This document shows, piece after piece, positions 1 through 8,794 of a stretch of 64,000 bases of DNA (positions are counted from its first letter, which is position 1; each line of letters opens with the position of its first letter). The position numbers and the translations under genes were made by a program. The stretch is from positions 62,001-126,000 of the forward strand of contig NZ_JAMJWG010000022.1 in NCBI RefSeq assembly GCF_024435355.1. The letters are read 5' to 3'. The DNA comes from Streptomyces odontomachi (lineage in GTDB: Bacteria > Actinomycetota > Actinomycetes > Streptomycetales > Streptomycetaceae). Below the pieces are notes generated by a model. It was not told where the DNA came from and made no database searches. It saw nothing but the letters and a program-made list of their open reading frames with translations.

Positions 1-2536
1 GGATGTTCCATCCTTCCAGCCGTACGGTGCGTCCCGCCTGCGGTGCGTCGCGCCATGCCACGGGGATGCGGACGGTTTCGCCGGGCAGCAGGTCGATCAT
101 GTTGTCGGCGAAGACCGCCCAGCCCGGGGCGGTGTACTCGCGTGCGTCGGTCAGGTAGAGACCGAGCGCCGCGGGTCCGCCGGTGTGCGCCAGGTGCACG
201 GCGGTCAGGTCCGGTTCGGTGCGCACCGTCACACGGGCCTCGGCCAGGTCGCACAGGGGTGCGAGGTCGGCCGTGGTGCTGTGCACCCACCGGTTGTCGG
301 CGAGCAGGGCACCGTCCGGGGCGCGCAGGGCGAGATCGAGGACGAAGAGGTGGTCGGCGAGGCGCGGCAGCGCCGTCCGCCACCGGCCCGCGCGTGCCGC
401 GGGCACGCCGTTGTGCGGTCCTGGAGTGTTCGGCCGGCCGGCGGGCAGGGCCACCTCCGCGTGCAGCACGCCGTCGGCGCCGAGCAGCCGGGCCGTGACG
501 GTGCTGCCCTCCGGGGTGCCGTCCTGCCGCCAGGACCACAGGTCGGCCGTGAACGCCTCGTGCCCGCCCCACGCCTGCGTGGCGAACCGTGCGCACACGT
601 GGGCGGGCCGGTAGGCGCGCCGGACACCGTGGTAGGCGGGCTTGGGATCGCCGCGGTGGTCCACGGCGCTGGTGCACCAGGCGTTCGGGAAGGGCTCGTT
701 GAACTGCCAGGGGATGGCGCCGCTGCTGCGCGGCGCACGTCGCAGGTGCGCCTCCGTGGCGTACCGCAGGCCGTCGTACTGGAGTTGCTGGCTGGCCCGG
801 CGCATGGCGTCCGGGTCGTCGGGGCCGACGCGCCGGCCGAAGGCGGCGCATACCAGTTCGGTGTTGTTCCACCAGGCGCCGAGGTGTTCCATCACCGGGT
901 TGGCGCGGCCGGTGGGGCGGCGGTCGGCGGGCGGCACCACGGCCTCGAACGTGCGCCGGTTGGCCATGCCCTCCACCCCGAACTCGGTGTGCAGCAGGCA
1001 GCTCGCGCCGTCGTAGAGCCGCTGGTGGGCGCCGAGGCCCTGGTGCTCCCAGGGGCCGTGCACGTCGTGCTGGTCGTCGGGTGCCGCGGCGACCAGGTCG
1101 GCGCGGTTGAGGAAGGCCGGCCCCGACGGCGAACCGGGCAGCCAGCAGCGGTCCGGGTCGAGTTCGGCGACGACCGACGCCAGGGTCCTGATCACCGGCG
1201 CGTCGGCCTCGGCGAGCGGGCGTTCGGCCGCGGTGTCGTGCAGTTCGTTGCCGGGGCCCCACACCGCGAGCGAGGGATGGTGGCGCAGCGCGGGGACGAG
1301 GGCACGCGCCTCGCGTTCCATCAGCGCCAGGTAGTCGGGGTCGGCGGACGGGACGCTGTCGATCCCGGAGCTGGACAGCGCGAACTCCTGCCACACCAGC
1401 AGCCCCAACCGGTCGCAGGTGCGGTAGAAGTCCTCCGTCTCGATCAGGCCGCCGCCCCACACCCGCAGCAGGGTGACGTGCGCGTCGGCGGCGAGCCCCA
1501 GCAGGTGCGCCAGCTTCGCGGGTCTGGGCACGCCGTGCCGGGCGTCCATCGGCACCCAGTTCCAGCCCTTGGCGTAGATGCGGCGGCCGTTGACCTGGAG
1601 GGTGTACGGCAGGGCGTGCCGTGGGGCGCCGGGGTTGGGCACCAGCGCCACGCGCCGGAAGCCGGTCTCGGTACGTCGGGAGCCGGCGGTGCGTCCGGCC
1701 CGGTCCCGGAGGGTGACGTCCACCGTGTACAGCGGCTGTGCGCCGTGCCCCGCCGGCCACCACAGCCGGGGCCGCTGCACCGTCAGGTCCAGGGTGGCCC
1801 CGGTCGCACCGGCCGGCACGTCGGCCGTGCCCTCGGCGACCACGGCCCCGTCGCCGGGCGCCCGGACGCACGCGTGCAGTTGCCCGGGTTCACCGGCCGC
1901 CACCGCGGCGTCGACGCGCAGGTGTCCGGTGCGGCCGGCCTCGTCGGGCAGCGCACCGATGCGGGCGTCGACGAGCCGGAGCGGCCCGGTGATCTCCAGG
2001 GTGACCGGCTTCCAGATGCCCTGGTGGATCATGCGGGGGCAGAAGTCCCAGCCGTAACTCATCCGGCTCTTGTGCACCCGGACCCGGTCGGTGCGGCCGA
2101 CCTGCGGTTCGTTCGGTGGCGCCGGGTGCACGGCGACGGCCAGCAGATGGCTGCCGCCGTCCGCGACGGCGTCGGTGACGTCCACGTCGAAGGGCACGAA
2201 CATCCCCGCGTGCCGGGCGATCTCCTTCCCGTCGACGAGCACGGTGGCCTCGTGGTCGACGCCCTCGAAGCGCACGATCGCCCGCTCACCGGGGGCGAGC
2301 GGTCGGGTGGTGAGGGGCCTGCGGTAGAGCCAGGTGCGCTGCGGCACCCACTCGGCCTCCAGGGAACGGGTGCCGGTGAACGGGTCGGGTACCTGGCCGG
2401 CGCGGTGCAGGTCGTCCAGCACCGTGCCGGGCACCCGGGCGGGGTACCACCCGGGCTCGCCGGGTGGTCGGCCCGGTCCGGACATCCAGCGCCAGGTGTC
2501 GCCGAGGCAGGGGCGTAGTTGCCAGGCGCTGTCCAG
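1..2536 (-). CDS. Glycoside hydrolase family 2, beta-mannosidase-like (C-terminus off window)
   Basis: This gene probably hydrolyses beta-mannosides or related beta-glycosides. It was read directly on the minus strand and has no stop inside the window. The N-terminal part shows a GH2 sugar-binding domain (ARVPGTVLDDLHRAGQVPDP, then WLYRR). The catalytic barrel carries GNELHD, whose Glu codon at 1244-1246 is the expected acid/base, and HTEFGVEG, whose Glu codon at 983-985 is the expected nucleophile. A GWAVFADNMIDLLPGE-type C-terminal beta domain follows. The start is unresolved. I placed it near PLDSAWQLRP at the edge of the upstream repeat array; no ATG with a ribosome site lies there, the first in-frame ATG (2485) would cut into the conserved domain, and an in-frame GTG exists at 2629. 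It follows the GH38 gene and is probably part of the same operon. The exact substrate is inferred. Confidence 0.8.
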   Translation of the reverse strand, partial: MDSAWQLRPCLGDTWRWMSGPGRPPGEPGWYPARVPGTVLDDLHRAGQVPDPFTGTRSLEAEWVPQRTWLYRRPLTTRPLAPGERAIVRFEGVDHEATVLVDGKEIARHAGMFVPFDVDVTDAVADGGSHLLAVAVHPAPPNEPQVGRTDRVRVHKSRMSYGWDFCPRMIHQGIWKPVTLEITGPLRLVDARIGALPDEAGRTGHLRVDAAVAAGEPGQLHACVRAPGDGAVVAEGTADVPAGATGATLDLTVQRPRLWWPAGHGAQPLYTVDVTLRDRAGRTAGSRRTETGFRRVALVPNPGAPRHALPYTLQVNGRRIYAKGWNWVPMDARHGVPRPAKLAHLLGLAADAHVTLLRVWGGGLIETEDFYRTCDRLGLLVWQEFALSSSGIDSVPSADPDYLALMEREARALVPALRHHPSLAVWGPGNELHDTAAERPLAEADAPVIRTLASVVAELDPDRCWLPGSPSGPAFLNRADLVAAAPDDQHDVHGPWEHQGLGAHQRLYDGASCLLHTEFGVEGMANRRTFEAVVPPADRRPTGRANPVMEHLGAWWNNTELVCAAFGRRVGPDDPDAMRRASQQLQYDGLRYATEAHLRRAPRSSGAIPWQFNEPFPNAWCTSAVDHRGDPKPAYHGVRRAYRPAHVCARFATQAWGGHEAFTADLWSWRQDGTPEGSTVTARLLGADGVLHAEVALPAGRPNTPGPHNGVPAARAGRWRTALPRLADHLFVLDLALRAPDGALLADNRWVHSTTADLAPLCDLAEARVTVRTEPDLTAVHLAHTGGPAALGLYLTDAREYTAPGWAVFADNMIDLLPGETVRIPVAWRDAPQAGRTVRLEGWNI

Positions 2537-2597
2537 CGGGGGCGCTGCGCTGGCCTGTTGTGCTCGACCCTTCGGGTCGTCGCCGGTGTCAGCTCCC

Positions 2598-3010
2598 GGG
2601 AGGGGTGGTTCCTGTCCCCTCCGGACCACCCGGCCGATGGAGGGTTGCTCGCGCAGTTCCCCGCGCCCCTCAGTGGCGCCTGCGGCGCCCTCCGGGACGT
2701 CCAAGGTGTCCGGCGCCGTCGCATCCCCTCGACCTCCCCAGCCCCCGGCCGGGAGGGGTGATACCTGTCGTCCCCGGACCACCCGGCCGATGGAGGGTTG
2801 CTCGCGCAGTTCCCCGCGCCCCTCAGTGGCGCCTGCGGCGCCCTCCGGGACGTCCAAGGTGTCCGGCGCCGTCGCGCCCCCTCGACCTCCCCAGCCCCCG
2901 GCCGGGAGGGGTGATACCTGTCCTCTCCGGACCACCCGGCCGGTGGAGGGTTGCTCGCGCAGTTCCCCGCGCCCCTCAGTGGCGCCTGCGGCGCCCTGCG
3001 GCGGGGGCGG
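2598..3010. repeat. Tandem array, about 2.7 copies of a 153-bp unit
   Basis: Three near-identical units follow one another with an exact 153-bp period; for example GGAGGGTTGCTCGCGCAG recurs at 153-bp steps. Each unit contains the box GCGCAGTTCCCCGCGCCCCT (2651, 2804, 2957) followed by a small hairpin GGCGCC-TGC-GGCGCC. The array fills the space between the GH38 stop and the GH2 gene. The period is a multiple of three, so long open frames through it are expected and are not evidence of coding. The same box occurs at other intergenic sites in this window. Confidence 0.9.
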
Positions 3011-3033
3011 GGGGGTCGACGGGGTCGGGGCCG

Positions 3034-5562
3034 TCACGGGCCCTCGTCCTCCCCTGGCTGCTGGCGTTCCAGCAGGTTCAGCTCCGATACCGGGCGCTGT
3101 GGGTCGGCCGGTACCCGGTAGGTCTTGATCGCGTGTGGGCCGAAGTCGTCCTCGATGGCTCGGTTGCCGAGCATGGGCAGGGTGATGTGGGCGTGGGTGG
3201 CGCGGCCCTGGGACTCGTAGGCGCGGAGCACCACGTCGCCGGAGTCGTCCTCGTCGCCCTTGAGAACGGTGACGACGATGCTGGAGCCGCCGTCGTCGGC
3301 GTGCCCGGTGCGCTGGGCCAGCGGGCCGGTGTGGAAGGTCTCCAGCAGGGCGAACGCGGGCTGGTTCAGCTCGGCCGCGCGGCGCACCGGGTCGGCGGTC
3401 CGCCAGTCGCCGGCGTGTGGGAGGAGTAGGAGTCGGAAGTCCTGGCGGCCCTGGTCCAGGTAGTCGTAGATGCCGTCGTCGGTGAGTCGGTGCGGCTCGT
3501 GCCAGGCGTAGGCGGGGCTGCGCAGTGCGGTCACCCCGATCTCGCCGCCCGTCACGTCATGGCCGTACTTGCCGTCGTTGGCGACGACGAGTCCGGCGGC
3601 CCGGCCGTTCGGGAGGGTTCCGGCGACGTCCACCCAGGCCTGGGCGGGCTCCTCGGTGCCGTCGGGGGTGCGCTCGATGTGGCCGTACGGGATCTCGTGG
3701 GTGGCCGTCACCCCGGTGAGCGCCGTGGGGAAGCGCAGCTTGAGCGTCTTGAGCTGTTCGTGCCAGTCCACGGTGACGCGCACCTCGACCTGCCGGGATC
3801 CGGCGGACAGCACCAGTTCCTCGACGAGGGTGGAGTGGCCGTAGCCGCTCTCGATGCGCAGGGCGGCGCGTACCGGGCCCTGCTCGGTGATGCGCACCCG
3901 GCGGCAGTCGAAGGCGCCGGCGACCTGGTCGTAGGCGCGGACGCGGTGGCCCCAGGTGTCGGAGGGGTCGTCGATGACGACGGCGTGCCGTCCGGGCCGC
4001 TCGGGCAGCAGCTCGACCTTGGCGTCCTTGTCGTACAGGGAGTTGAGCCAGCCGGTGGCGGGGTCGACGGTGAGGCGGAGGTGCTCGTTCTCCAGGGTGG
4101 TGCCCGTCGCGGTGACCGGGGCCGGTCCGGGAGCGTCCGGTGCTCCGGGAAGTAGGTGGTAGACGCGGTGGCCGAGCGGGGGGACGGTGGCGCGGAAGGC
4201 GATGCGGCCGCGGCTGCCGTTCATGCTGGCCTCGGAGCGGATCTGCTGGAGCGGCACCGGGGTGCCCGTCTCGTCGGTGAGGCGGCTGACGGCGGCCCGG
4301 CCGAACTCGGCCTCCACGTCCGCCGTGAGCTCCCACGGGTGCGGGTTGAAGACGACCAGCGGCACCGTCTCCTCGCGCAGCGGGATGTCGATACGGCGGG
4401 CGATGGCCTGCACGGAGGTGTTGAAGACCTCGGCGGCCAGCGAGCGGGCCCGGCCGTAGTCGTCGCGGGCGTCCTCGTACGCGGAGCGCAGCGAGGTGCC
4501 GGCGAGGATGTCGTGGAACTGGTTGAACAGCACCAGTTTCCAGGCCTCGGTCAGCTCCCGGTGCGGATAGGCCTGGCCGGTCAGCGCGCGGGCGACGACG
4601 GCCCACTTCTCGGCGCGCTGGAGCTCGTTCTCGGCACGCCGGTTCCAGCGTTTGATGCCGGAGTGCGCCGAGTAGCACCCGGGGCCGTGGTGCTGGAGCT
4701 CCCCGGCGTGCACGGGGATGTCGGCGCGGTCACGGACCCGGGAGAAGAACGCCTCCGGGTGGCTGAGGGTGAGCTTGGGCAGGCCGCCCAGCGCATCGAG
4801 CCGTTTGACGCTGTCCAGGTTCGCCTTGGTGGGGCCGCCGCCGTGGTTGCCGACGCCGTAGAAGACCATCAGCTCCGGCTCGTCGTTCGGCATGATGGCG
4901 AGCGCCTTGTCGAGGTGGCCGCCGATGTCCTGGCCGGGGCTGCAGTACTCGTGCGGCAGCCGGTAGGCGAGCACCCGGGAGCCGTCCGGGGCCTGCCAGT
5001 GGAAGAACTGCCCGGGCAGCGCCTGCTCGTGGGGGCCGGGGCGGAGGAAGACATAGGCGTCCATGCCGGCCTTGCGCAGCAGCTGCGGCAGCATCGCGTT
5101 GTGCCCGAACGGGTCGAGGTTGGAGCCGACGGTGGCGGCGGCGCCGAACTTCTCCAGCAGGTAGCGCTGCCCGTACAGGGCCTGGCGGACGAAGGACTCG
5201 CCGGAGGGGATGTTGCAGTCCGGCTCGATCCACCAGCCTCCTATGACCTGCCAGCGGCCCTCGGCGGCGTACTTGCGTATGGTCTCGAACAGCTCCGGGT
5301 CATGCCGCTCGATCCACTCCAGGTACATGACGGAGTCGCAGGTGAACACGGCGTCGGGGTACTCCTGAAGACGGTCGGCCGCGGACTGGAAGGTGGCCCG
5401 CACCTCCTGGAGCCCCTCCGGCCAGCGCCACAGCCAGACCGGGTCGATGTGGGCGTTGCCCACCAGGTGCAGGGTGCGCTCGCGCGAGCCGGGGTTGGCG
5501 AAGGGTCGGCGTCCGGTGTCCATGGCTTCCGTCTGGTTTCGTGCGTGGTTCGGCTGGGTCAT
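3034..5562 (-). CDS. Alpha-mannosidase, glycoside hydrolase family 38
   Basis: This 842-residue enzyme should release mannose from alpha-mannosides. The GH38 hallmark HIDPVW is at residues 38-43, where His38 and Asp40 are the expected zinc ligands. SNLDPFGHN at 147-155 carries the expected nucleophile Asp150, and His240 in GVGNHGGGP is the expected fourth zinc ligand. A long beta-rich C-terminal half follows, of normal length for bacterial GH38. The start is an ATG preceded by GGAGAG and overlaps the stop of the SIS gene by 4 nt (ATGA), so translation is probably coupled. No signal peptide is visible, so it is probably cytoplasmic and acts on imported oligosaccharides. Mannosidase activity follows from the family; the natural glycan is inferred. 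Confidence 0.93.
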   Translation of the reverse strand: MTQPNHARNQTEAMDTGRRPFANPGSRERTLHLVGNAHIDPVWLWRWPEGLQEVRATFQSAADRLQEYPDAVFTCDSVMYLEWIERHDPELFETIRKYAAEGRWQVIGGWWIEPDCNIPSGESFVRQALYGQRYLLEKFGAAATVGSNLDPFGHNAMLPQLLRKAGMDAYVFLRPGPHEQALPGQFFHWQAPDGSRVLAYRLPHEYCSPGQDIGGHLDKALAIMPNDEPELMVFYGVGNHGGGPTKANLDSVKRLDALGGLPKLTLSHPEAFFSRVRDRADIPVHAGELQHHGPGCYSAHSGIKRWNRRAENELQRAEKWAVVARALTGQAYPHRELTEAWKLVLFNQFHDILAGTSLRSAYEDARDDYGRARSLAAEVFNTSVQAIARRIDIPLREETVPLVVFNPHPWELTADVEAEFGRAAVSRLTDETGTPVPLQQIRSEASMNGSRGRIAFRATVPPLGHRVYHLLPGAPDAPGPAPVTATGTTLENEHLRLTVDPATGWLNSLYDKDAKVELLPERPGRHAVVIDDPSDTWGHRVRAYDQVAGAFDCRRVRITEQGPVRAALRIESGYGHSTLVEELVLSAGSRQVEVRVTVDWHEQLKTLKLRFPTALTGVTATHEIPYGHIERTPDGTEEPAQAWVDVAGTLPNGRAAGLVVANDGKYGHDVTGGEIGVTALRSPAYAWHEPHRLTDDGIYDYLDQGRQDFRLLLLPHAGDWRTADPVRRAAELNQPAFALLETFHTGPLAQRTGHADDGGSSIVVTVLKGDEDDSGDVVLRAYESQGRATHAHITLPMLGNRAIEDDFGPHAIKTYRVPADPQRPVSELNLLERQQPGEDEGP

Positions 5563-6197
5563 GTCCGGCTCTCCGGGCGGTCAGGGGTGCGTCCGTGCGG
5601 GTCGTCGGGGTCGCATCCGGCGGCCCAGGCGTCGACGCGCTCGCTGAGCAGGTGGAGCAGCAGCAGGTGCATCTCCTGGATCCGGGCGGTGGCCGTGGCC
5701 GGTACCGGCAGGACGTGGTCGGCGTGCTCGGCGGCCGGTAGCGGCATGCTGTCGGGGTCGTGACCGCCACCGGTGAACAGCACGGTGCGGGCGCCCGCCT
5801 TGCGCGCGGCGGCCAGGCCGCGCACCACGTTCGGGGAGCGACCCGAGGTGGTGAAGCCGACGACCATGTCGCCGGGCCGGGCGAGCGCCTCGACCTGGCG
5901 GGCGAAGAGGTCCTCGAAGGAGTAGTCGTTGGCGATGCAGCTGACCACCGAGGGGTCGGTGGTCAGCGCGACCGCGGCCAGCGGACGGCGCTCGCGCAGA
6001 TAGCGGCCGATCATCTCACCGGCCAGGTGCTGGGCGTCCGCGGCGCTGCCGCCGTTGCCGAAGGTGTACAGCCGGCCGTCCCCGGCGTAGACGTCGATCA
6101 GGTCGCGGGCGACCCGGTCGAGGACGGGCAGCAGGTGCCGGGTGCCTTCCGCGGCGTGCAGATGGTCGGCCAGCTGACGGTCGAGGGCATCGTGCAT
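5559..6197 (-). CDS. SIS-domain phosphosugar isomerase (GmhA/phosphoheptose isomerase-like)
   Basis: This 212-residue protein is a single SIS domain. It has the phosphosugar loop TFGNGGSAADAQH near residues 45-57, a second conserved segment GFTTSGRSPNVV, and a C-terminal RIQEMHLLLLHLL helix resembling the QExxLxxxH catalytic helix of GmhA isomerases. The start is the ATG at 6197; a much longer open frame upstream runs antisense through the ROK gene region and is not credible. It lies 80 nt downstream of the ROK kinase gene and overlaps the GH38 start by 4 nt. In this setting it probably interconverts a phosphorylated sugar released by the mannosidases rather than making heptose. The substrate is not determined by the sequence. 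Confidence 0.85.
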   Translation of the reverse strand: MHDALDRQLADHLHAAEGTRHLLPVLDRVARDLIDVYAGDGRLYTFGNGGSAADAQHLAGEMIGRYLRERRPLAAVALTTDPSVVSCIANDYSFEDLFARQVEALARPGDMVVGFTTSGRSPNVVRGLAAARKAGARTVLFTGGGHDPDSMPLPAAEHADHVLPVPATATARIQEMHLLLLHLLSERVDAWAAGCDPDDPHGRTPDRPESRT

Positions 6198-6277
6198 GGT
6201 GCCGGTGCTCCAGGGGGTGCGAGGGTGAGCGGGGTGGGTCGGGTGGTGTGGGGTGGGTCGTGCGGGGTGGCGGCGGG

Positions 6278-7291
6278 TCAGGCGTCCGCCAGGCGCTCCA
6301 GGCCGATGGCGGCGGCGCCGAGCACTCCGGCCGCGTCGCCGCCGGACGCGACCACGATCCGGGCGGTGCGTGCCGCGGGGCCCATGGCCTGCGCGGCGAC
6401 CAGCCGTCGTACGGGTTCCAGGAGCCGGTCGCCGGAGCGGGTCACCCCACCGCCGAGCACCACCAGCTCCGGTTCGAAGACGTTCACCAGCGACGTGAGG
6501 CCGCTGCCGAGGGTGTCGACGGTCTCCGTCCACACCTGGGTGGCGACCGGGTCGCCCTGCTGGGCGGCGGCGTCCACGTCCTCGGCGGTGAGCGGTCCGG
6601 GCCGGTCGAGGACGGTGGCGGTGCCACGGGCGCGGGCGGCGGCGACGGCCTCGACGGCGCGCTCGGCGATCGACGTACCGGACGCGTACGCCTCCAGGCA
6701 GCCCTGCCGGCCACAGCTCCTGCAACGCCGCCCGCCCGAGCGGACGGTGATGTGTCCCGGCTCGCCGCCGTTGCCGGCACCGCCGCGGTAGGTGCGGCCG
6801 TCCAGCACGACACCGCCGCCGATGCCGGTGGACACCGTCAGGTACAGCAGGGTGCGGCAGCCGCGGCCGGCGCCGAACCGCCATTCGCCGGCCGCGCCGG
6901 CCGTGCCGTCGTTGTCCAGCACGGCCGGCAGCCCGTAGCGCTGGCCGGCCAGGTCGGTGACGGGGATGTCGGTCCAGCCGGTCAGGTGCGGCGGGCCGAT
7001 GAGGACACCGGTGTACGGGTCGAGCGGGCCGCCGCAGCCGATGCCGACGCCGAGCAGCTGCCCGGCCGCGGCCCCCGCGTCGGCGAGCACCTTCTCGCCC
7101 AGCTCGAACAGCCGCCGCAGCGCGGCCTCGGGCCCGTCCTCGACGCCGGTCGGGCAGCTGGCGAAGGACCACATGCGACCGTCTGCGCCCACCACCCCCG
7201 CGGCGAGCTTGGTGCCGCCGATGTCCAGCGCGAGCACGCCCGGCGCACCGCTGGTGTCCCCCTGCGGCCCGGCGTTGTGGTCGTGCGTCAT
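6278..7291 (-). CDS. ROK-family sugar kinase
   Basis: This 337-residue protein probably phosphorylates a hexose such as glucose, mannose or an N-acyl sugar. It begins with the phosphate-binding motif LDIGGTK (residues 22-28), has the catalytic-Asp segment LDNDGTAGA (Asp128), and carries the ROK zinc motif with His180, Cys190, Cys193 and Cys198 in GH...CRSCGRQGCLE. There is no N-terminal winged helix, so it is a kinase-type ROK rather than a repressor. I chose the ATG at 7291 because GGAAGG lies just upstream; the frame stays open another 62 codons. It heads the kinase-isomerase-mannosidase genes and follows a possible operator dyad. Confidence 0.9.
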   Translation of the reverse strand: MTHDHNAGPQGDTSGAPGVLALDIGGTKLAAGVVGADGRMWSFASCPTGVEDGPEAALRRLFELGEKVLADAGAAAGQLLGVGIGCGGPLDPYTGVLIGPPHLTGWTDIPVTDLAGQRYGLPAVLDNDGTAGAAGEWRFGAGRGCRTLLYLTVSTGIGGGVVLDGRTYRGGAGNGGEPGHITVRSGGRRCRSCGRQGCLEAYASGTSIAERAVEAVAAARARGTATVLDRPGPLTAEDVDAAAQQGDPVATQVWTETVDTLGSGLTSLVNVFEPELVVLGGGVTRSGDRLLEPVRRLVAAQAMGPAARTARIVVASGGDAAGVLGAAAIGLERLADA

Positions 7292-7442
7292 GCAGCCCTT
7301 CCGTCCTGTCGTGACGATGCCCGAGACCCCGTCTCTCGCCGGCCGGTGCAAGGAACGAACGAAGGACACGGGTGGGGACGTGCGATACGGAAGACGGCCG
7401 GAAACGGCGTCGCCGAGGCGCGCCGCACCGGCCGTCACACAA

Positions 7443-7476
7443 TGTGGCATCGTTCCCACATGAGAACGTAGCCACA
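7443..7476. promoter_or_regulatory. Imperfect dyad upstream of the ROK kinase gene (candidate LacI operator)
   Basis: TGTGGCATCGTTC at 7443-7455 and GAACGTAGCCACA at 7464-7476 form an inverted repeat with 11 of 13 positions matching and an 8-nt centre. It lies in the 332-bp gap between the LacI-family gene and the ROK gene, about 150 bp upstream of the ROK start. Nothing else gene-like is visible in the gap. Assignment to the neighbouring LacI regulator is an inference from position. Confidence 0.4.
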
Positions 7477-7623
7477 TGCATGACGGGGGTCAAGAGACCC
7501 GCGCTGTCGGGTTGGGGGAAATCCCGCCGGCACCGTTCGCGCTCGATGTGCCGCCTCGTTGCGGCCGGTTGCACGCCCGCCGAGGGTGCCGCCCGCGGCG
7601 GAGAACGTGCTGGTGGCGCGGCG

Positions 7624-8649
7624 TTAGTGAGGTCTGCCGGGGGCCGACGTGGAGCCGCGCGGCACGAACTCCGGCTGGAGCGTGTGGGTTCGGGCCCGGC
7701 CCTGCTCGCCCGCGATCCGGGCCAGCAGCAGCTCCGCGGCCCGCCGGCCCATCTCGTAGACGGGCTGCCGCACCGCCGTCAGGCCGGGCTCGACCATCCG
7801 CATCCAGGTGAGGTCGTCGAAGGAGACCACGGAGCAGTCCTTCGGCACCGGGCTGCCGCGGCGCTGCAACTCCTGCCAGACGGCCTCGGCCACCACGTTG
7901 TTGGCGGCGAACACCGCGGTGATGTCGGGCTCGGCGGCCAGGAAGGCGGCGATGTCGGCGCCGGGGTCGGCGGGGCGCAGCCCGAGGTCCAGCACCAGCC
8001 GCCGGCTCAGCGGCACCCCGGCGGCGCGGTGTGCGGCGCGGTAGCCCTTGAGCCGGTCGCGCCCGGTGTCCCACACGGTCTCGTCCAGGACCATCGCGAT
8101 CCGCCGATGGCCCAGGTCGAGCAGGTGGGTGACGGCGGCCTGTGCGCCGCGCTCGCTGTCGATGGTGACCGCGTCGCAGCCGCGCGCGCCGGAGCGCCGG
8201 TCGACCTCCACCACCGGGGTGCCGTGCTCCACGAGGAGTTCGGTGGCCTGCCGGCCGACGGGTGCGAGCAGCACTCCGGCCGCCCGCATGGCGAGGAAGG
8301 CACGGGCGCCGTCCAGCGCACGGGCGTCGTCGCCGTGGTCGTCGACCAGCACCATCTGGTGGCCGGCGGCGGCCAGGGACTGCTCGACGCCGGCGGCCAG
8401 CGCGGCGTAGAACTGGTTGCGCAGATCGGAGACGACCAGGCCCACCAGGCGGCTGGAGCGGCCCTTGAGGGTGCGCGCGGAGACGTCGGGCACGTAACCG
8501 AGCCGTGCCGCGGCCGCCTCGACCCGTGTCTTGATGGCCTGTGCGACGTAGCCGTTGCCGGCCAGCGCACGGGAGGCCGTCGACGGGGAGGTGCCCGCCT
8601 CCTGCGCCACCTGGCGGAGCGTGACCCGGGTCCGCTTGCCCTTGCCCAT
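7624..8649 (-). CDS. LacI-family transcriptional regulator
   Basis: This 341-residue protein has the N-terminal LacI helix-turn-helix and hinge (VTLRQVAQEAGTSPSTASRA, then RVEAAAARLGYVPD) followed by a periplasmic-binding-protein-like effector domain (GLVVSDLRNQFYAALAAGVE, DAVTIDSERGAQAAV, DITAVFAANN, VSFDDLTWMRMVEPGLTAV). Family knowledge says it should bind an operator and release it, or bind tighter, on binding a sugar. It lies between the coupled MBL/glycosidase pair and the ROK-SIS-GH38-GH2 genes on the same strand, so it is the obvious cluster regulator. The ATG at 8649 follows GGGCGGGAAG. The stop is TAA. Confidence 0.93.
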   Translation of the reverse strand: MGKGKRTRVTLRQVAQEAGTSPSTASRALAGNGYVAQAIKTRVEAAAARLGYVPDVSARTLKGRSSRLVGLVVSDLRNQFYAALAAGVEQSLAAAGHQMVLVDDHGDDARALDGARAFLAMRAAGVLLAPVGRQATELLVEHGTPVVEVDRRSGARGCDAVTIDSERGAQAAVTHLLDLGHRRIAMVLDETVWDTGRDRLKGYRAAHRAAGVPLSRRLVLDLGLRPADPGADIAAFLAAEPDITAVFAANNVVAEAVWQELQRRGSPVPKDCSVVSFDDLTWMRMVEPGLTAVRQPVYEMGRRAAELLLARIAGEQGRARTHTLQPEFVPRGSTSAPGRPH

Positions 8650-8794
8650 CCGTCGCTTCCCGCCCTTTCCCTGCCTTCTCCTGCCTGCCCCGGGCCGCTT
8701 CCCTGGTCACCCCGGGGGACCGAGCGGCGTGCGCCGGCTCGTCCGGTCCGCGGGCGCCGTCCGGTCCGCCCGTCCGGCCGTTCACCCGGCGCGC

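Noticed and set aside
185..2518. 777-codon plus-strand open frame
   Set aside because: It is antisense to the GH2 gene, is Val/Gly/His-rich without domains, and reflects the GC-skewed codon pattern of the true minus-strand gene.
2464..3429. Repetitive Pro/Arg-rich proteins encoded in the 153-bp array
   Set aside because: The unit is a multiple of three, so frames stay open by repetition; there is no ribosome site or domain.
5559..7574. Single 671-residue minus-strand protein
   Set aside because: Only the last 212 codons look like protein (SIS domain); the rest is an out-of-frame reading of the ROK gene.
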